Assembly: GCA_024698065.1 (NCBI GenBank)
Contig: JAILRR010000036.1
Span: 1 to 14,161 of the forward strand
Origin: Bacilli bacterium
Lineage (GTDB): Bacteria; Bacillota_I; Bacilli_A; RFN20; CAG-826
Reading direction: 5' to 3'
Length of the DNA stretch: 14,161 bases
The translations under genes were made by a program, and so were the position numbers. Position 1 is the stretch's first letter, and each line of letters opens with the position of its first letter. Under the pieces are notes generated by a model. It saw only the letters and a list, made by a program, of their open reading frames with translations, was not told where the DNA came from and searched no databases. Positions 13,155 through 14,161 of the stretch are shown piece after piece.

Positions 13155-14161
13155 TAGTTCTGGCTCTCCATCTTCTTGGCTTTCTCGACGACATCCTCAA
13201 TGGTGCCGCAATACATGAACGCGGACTCTGGGAGGGAATCGTATTTGCCAGAAAGGATTTCTTTGAATGAGCGGATGGTTTCGGCGATCGTGCAGTATCT
13301 TCCTTCAAAACCGGTGAAGTTCGCAGCAACGTGGAAAGGCTGAGAGAGGAAGTTACGGACACGTCTAGCTCTAGCGACGACCGCTTTATCTTCGTCACCA
13401 AGTTCATCGATGCCAAGGATGGCGATGATGTCTTGGAGCTCTTTGTAACGCTGCAAGAGTTTCTGGACTCCACGAGCGACTTCGTAATGCTCTTGGCCAA
13501 CGACGGCTGGATCAAGCATGTTCGAGGATGACTCAAGAGGATCGACGGCTGGGTAGATACCTAAAGCGGCGATGTTTCTATCAAGAATGGTTCTCGCATC
13601 AAGATGGGAGAAGGTGGTCGCTGGGGCTGGGTCGGTAAGGTCATCGGCAGGAACGTAAACAGCCTGAACGGAAGTGATTGAGCCAGCATTTGTTGAGGTA
13701 ATTCTCTCTTGGAGCTGACCCATCTCAGTAGCTAAAGTTGGCTGATAGCCGACGGCGCTAGGCATACGTCCAAGAAGGGCGCTGACCTCAGAACCGGCTT
13801 GGGTGAAACGGAAAATGTTATCGATGAAAAGAAGAACGTCTTTGTGTTCTTTGTCGCGGAAATACTCCGCCATCGTAAGAGCGCTCAAAGCAACTCTCAT
13901 TCTGGCTCCCGGAGGTTCGTTCATCTGACCGAAGCAAAGGGCGGTGTTCTTAAGGACTCCGCTCTCCTTCATCTCGAAATATAAGTCATTGCCTTCACGG
14001 CTTCTTTCGCCAACGCCGCCGAAGACGGAAATACCATTATGTTCGCTGGCGATGTTGCTGATTAGCTCTTGGATGAGAACGGTTTTACCAACGCCGGCGC
14101 CACCGAATAAACCGATTTTGCCGCCTTTGGCGTATGGGCAAAGGAGGTCGATGACTTTGAT
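13154..14161 (-). CDS. atpD: F-type ATP synthase beta subunit, 5' part outside the window
   Basis: Catalytic subunit of F1: makes ATP from ADP and phosphate in the alpha3-beta3 ring. Only the C-terminal 335 residues are here; the gene runs past the right edge. The visible part begins IKVIDLLCPYAKGGKIG, then has the P-loop GGAGVGKT, the catalytic glutamate segment GVGERSREGNDLY, MNEPPGARMRVALSALTMAEYFRD, Walker B DVLLFIDNIFRF, QAGSEVSALLGRMPSAVGYQPT, and the adenine-region SQPFHVA. The C-terminus ends soon after PESAFMYCGTIEDV. All are standard for AtpD. The internal Met at 13972 is not the start because the frame continues open and conserved to the window edge. The stop overlaps the atpC start, so the two are co-translated. 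Confidence 0.98.
   Translation of the reverse strand: MKVIDLLCPYAKGGKIGLFGGAGVGKTVLIQELISNIASEHNGISVFGGVGERSREGNDLYFEMKESGVLKNTALCFGQMNEPPGARMRVALSALTMAEYFRDKEHKDVLLFIDNIFRFTQAGSEVSALLGRMPSAVGYQPTLATEMGQLQERITSTNAGSITSVQAVYVPADDLTDPAPATTFSHLDARTILDRNIAALGIYPAVDPLESSSNMLDPAVVGQEHYEVARGVQKLLQRYKELQDIIAILGIDELGDEDKAVVARARRVRNFLSQPFHVAANFTGFEGRYCTIAETIRSFKEILSGKYDSLPESAFMYCGTIEDVVEKAKKMESQN

Noticed and set aside
1..14161. Mycoplasma-type genetic code (UGA = Trp), mobile elements, CRISPR arrays, tRNA genes
   Set aside because: UGA terminates stp and rqcH at positions that suit the family lengths and the next gene's start. No transposase, terminal repeats, spaced direct repeats or cloverleaf were found by reading both strands.

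Overview
The window is about 14.2 kb of a compact bacterial chromosome, with roughly balanced base composition and almost no non-coding DNA. Gene content and order are those of the classical Firmicutes housekeeping region: rqcH / gmk - priA - (rsmB) - rlmN - stp - prkC - rpe facing rpmB, next to the end of an F-type ATP synthase operon. The version here is contracted. rpoZ, coaBC, def, fmt, rsgA and thiN, which often sit in this region in Bacillus-like genomes, are not between their usual neighbours. The Ser/Thr kinase has also lost its membrane and PASTA parts. This suggests a reduced-genome lineage in or near the Bacilli/Mollicutes, such as an uncultured gut clade. That placement is inference. 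UGA is used as stop (ends of stp and rqcH), so the standard bacterial code applies, not the Mycoplasma code.

Layout. (1) 1-280: rpmB on + and a terminator that works in both directions. (2) 289-6244, all on -: one very tight operon read right to left. Its genes are a DUF1904-like protein with a His/Cys tail, an RsmB-like protein, rlmN, stp (PP2C phosphatase), a soluble prkC-like kinase, rpe, and a six-helix membrane protein. Genes in its distal part overlap or touch. (3) 6308-9118, on -: gmk, a terminator lying across the gmk stop codon, then priA. (4) 9265-11534, on +: rqcH (NFACT) followed by a thioredoxin-like lipoprotein; their terminator lies inside the 3' end of the opposing gene. (5) 11531-12724, on -: an ATP-grasp ligase of unknown substrate. 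(6) 12801-14161, on -: atpC and the 3' two thirds of atpD.

Most genes serve translation, ribosome quality control and replication restart: L28, RlmN, RqcH, the RsmB-like protein and PriA. With them are a reversible Ser/Thr phosphorylation pair, GMP phosphorylation and a pentose phosphate step.

The most unusual features are these. The RsmB homologue, in its normal syntenic place, has lost both catalytic cysteines and the SAM-binding motif, so it looks like a conserved pseudo-methyltransferase. At four transcription-unit starts (gmk, priA, rqcH, ATP-grasp) a -10 box ends only 6-9 nt before a start codon with no Shine-Dalgarno, so these mRNAs are probably leaderless or nearly so. Genes inside operons often keep a Shine-Dalgarno. 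I saw no mobile element, CRISPR array, tRNA or rRNA, and no gene-free stretch longer than 300 bases.
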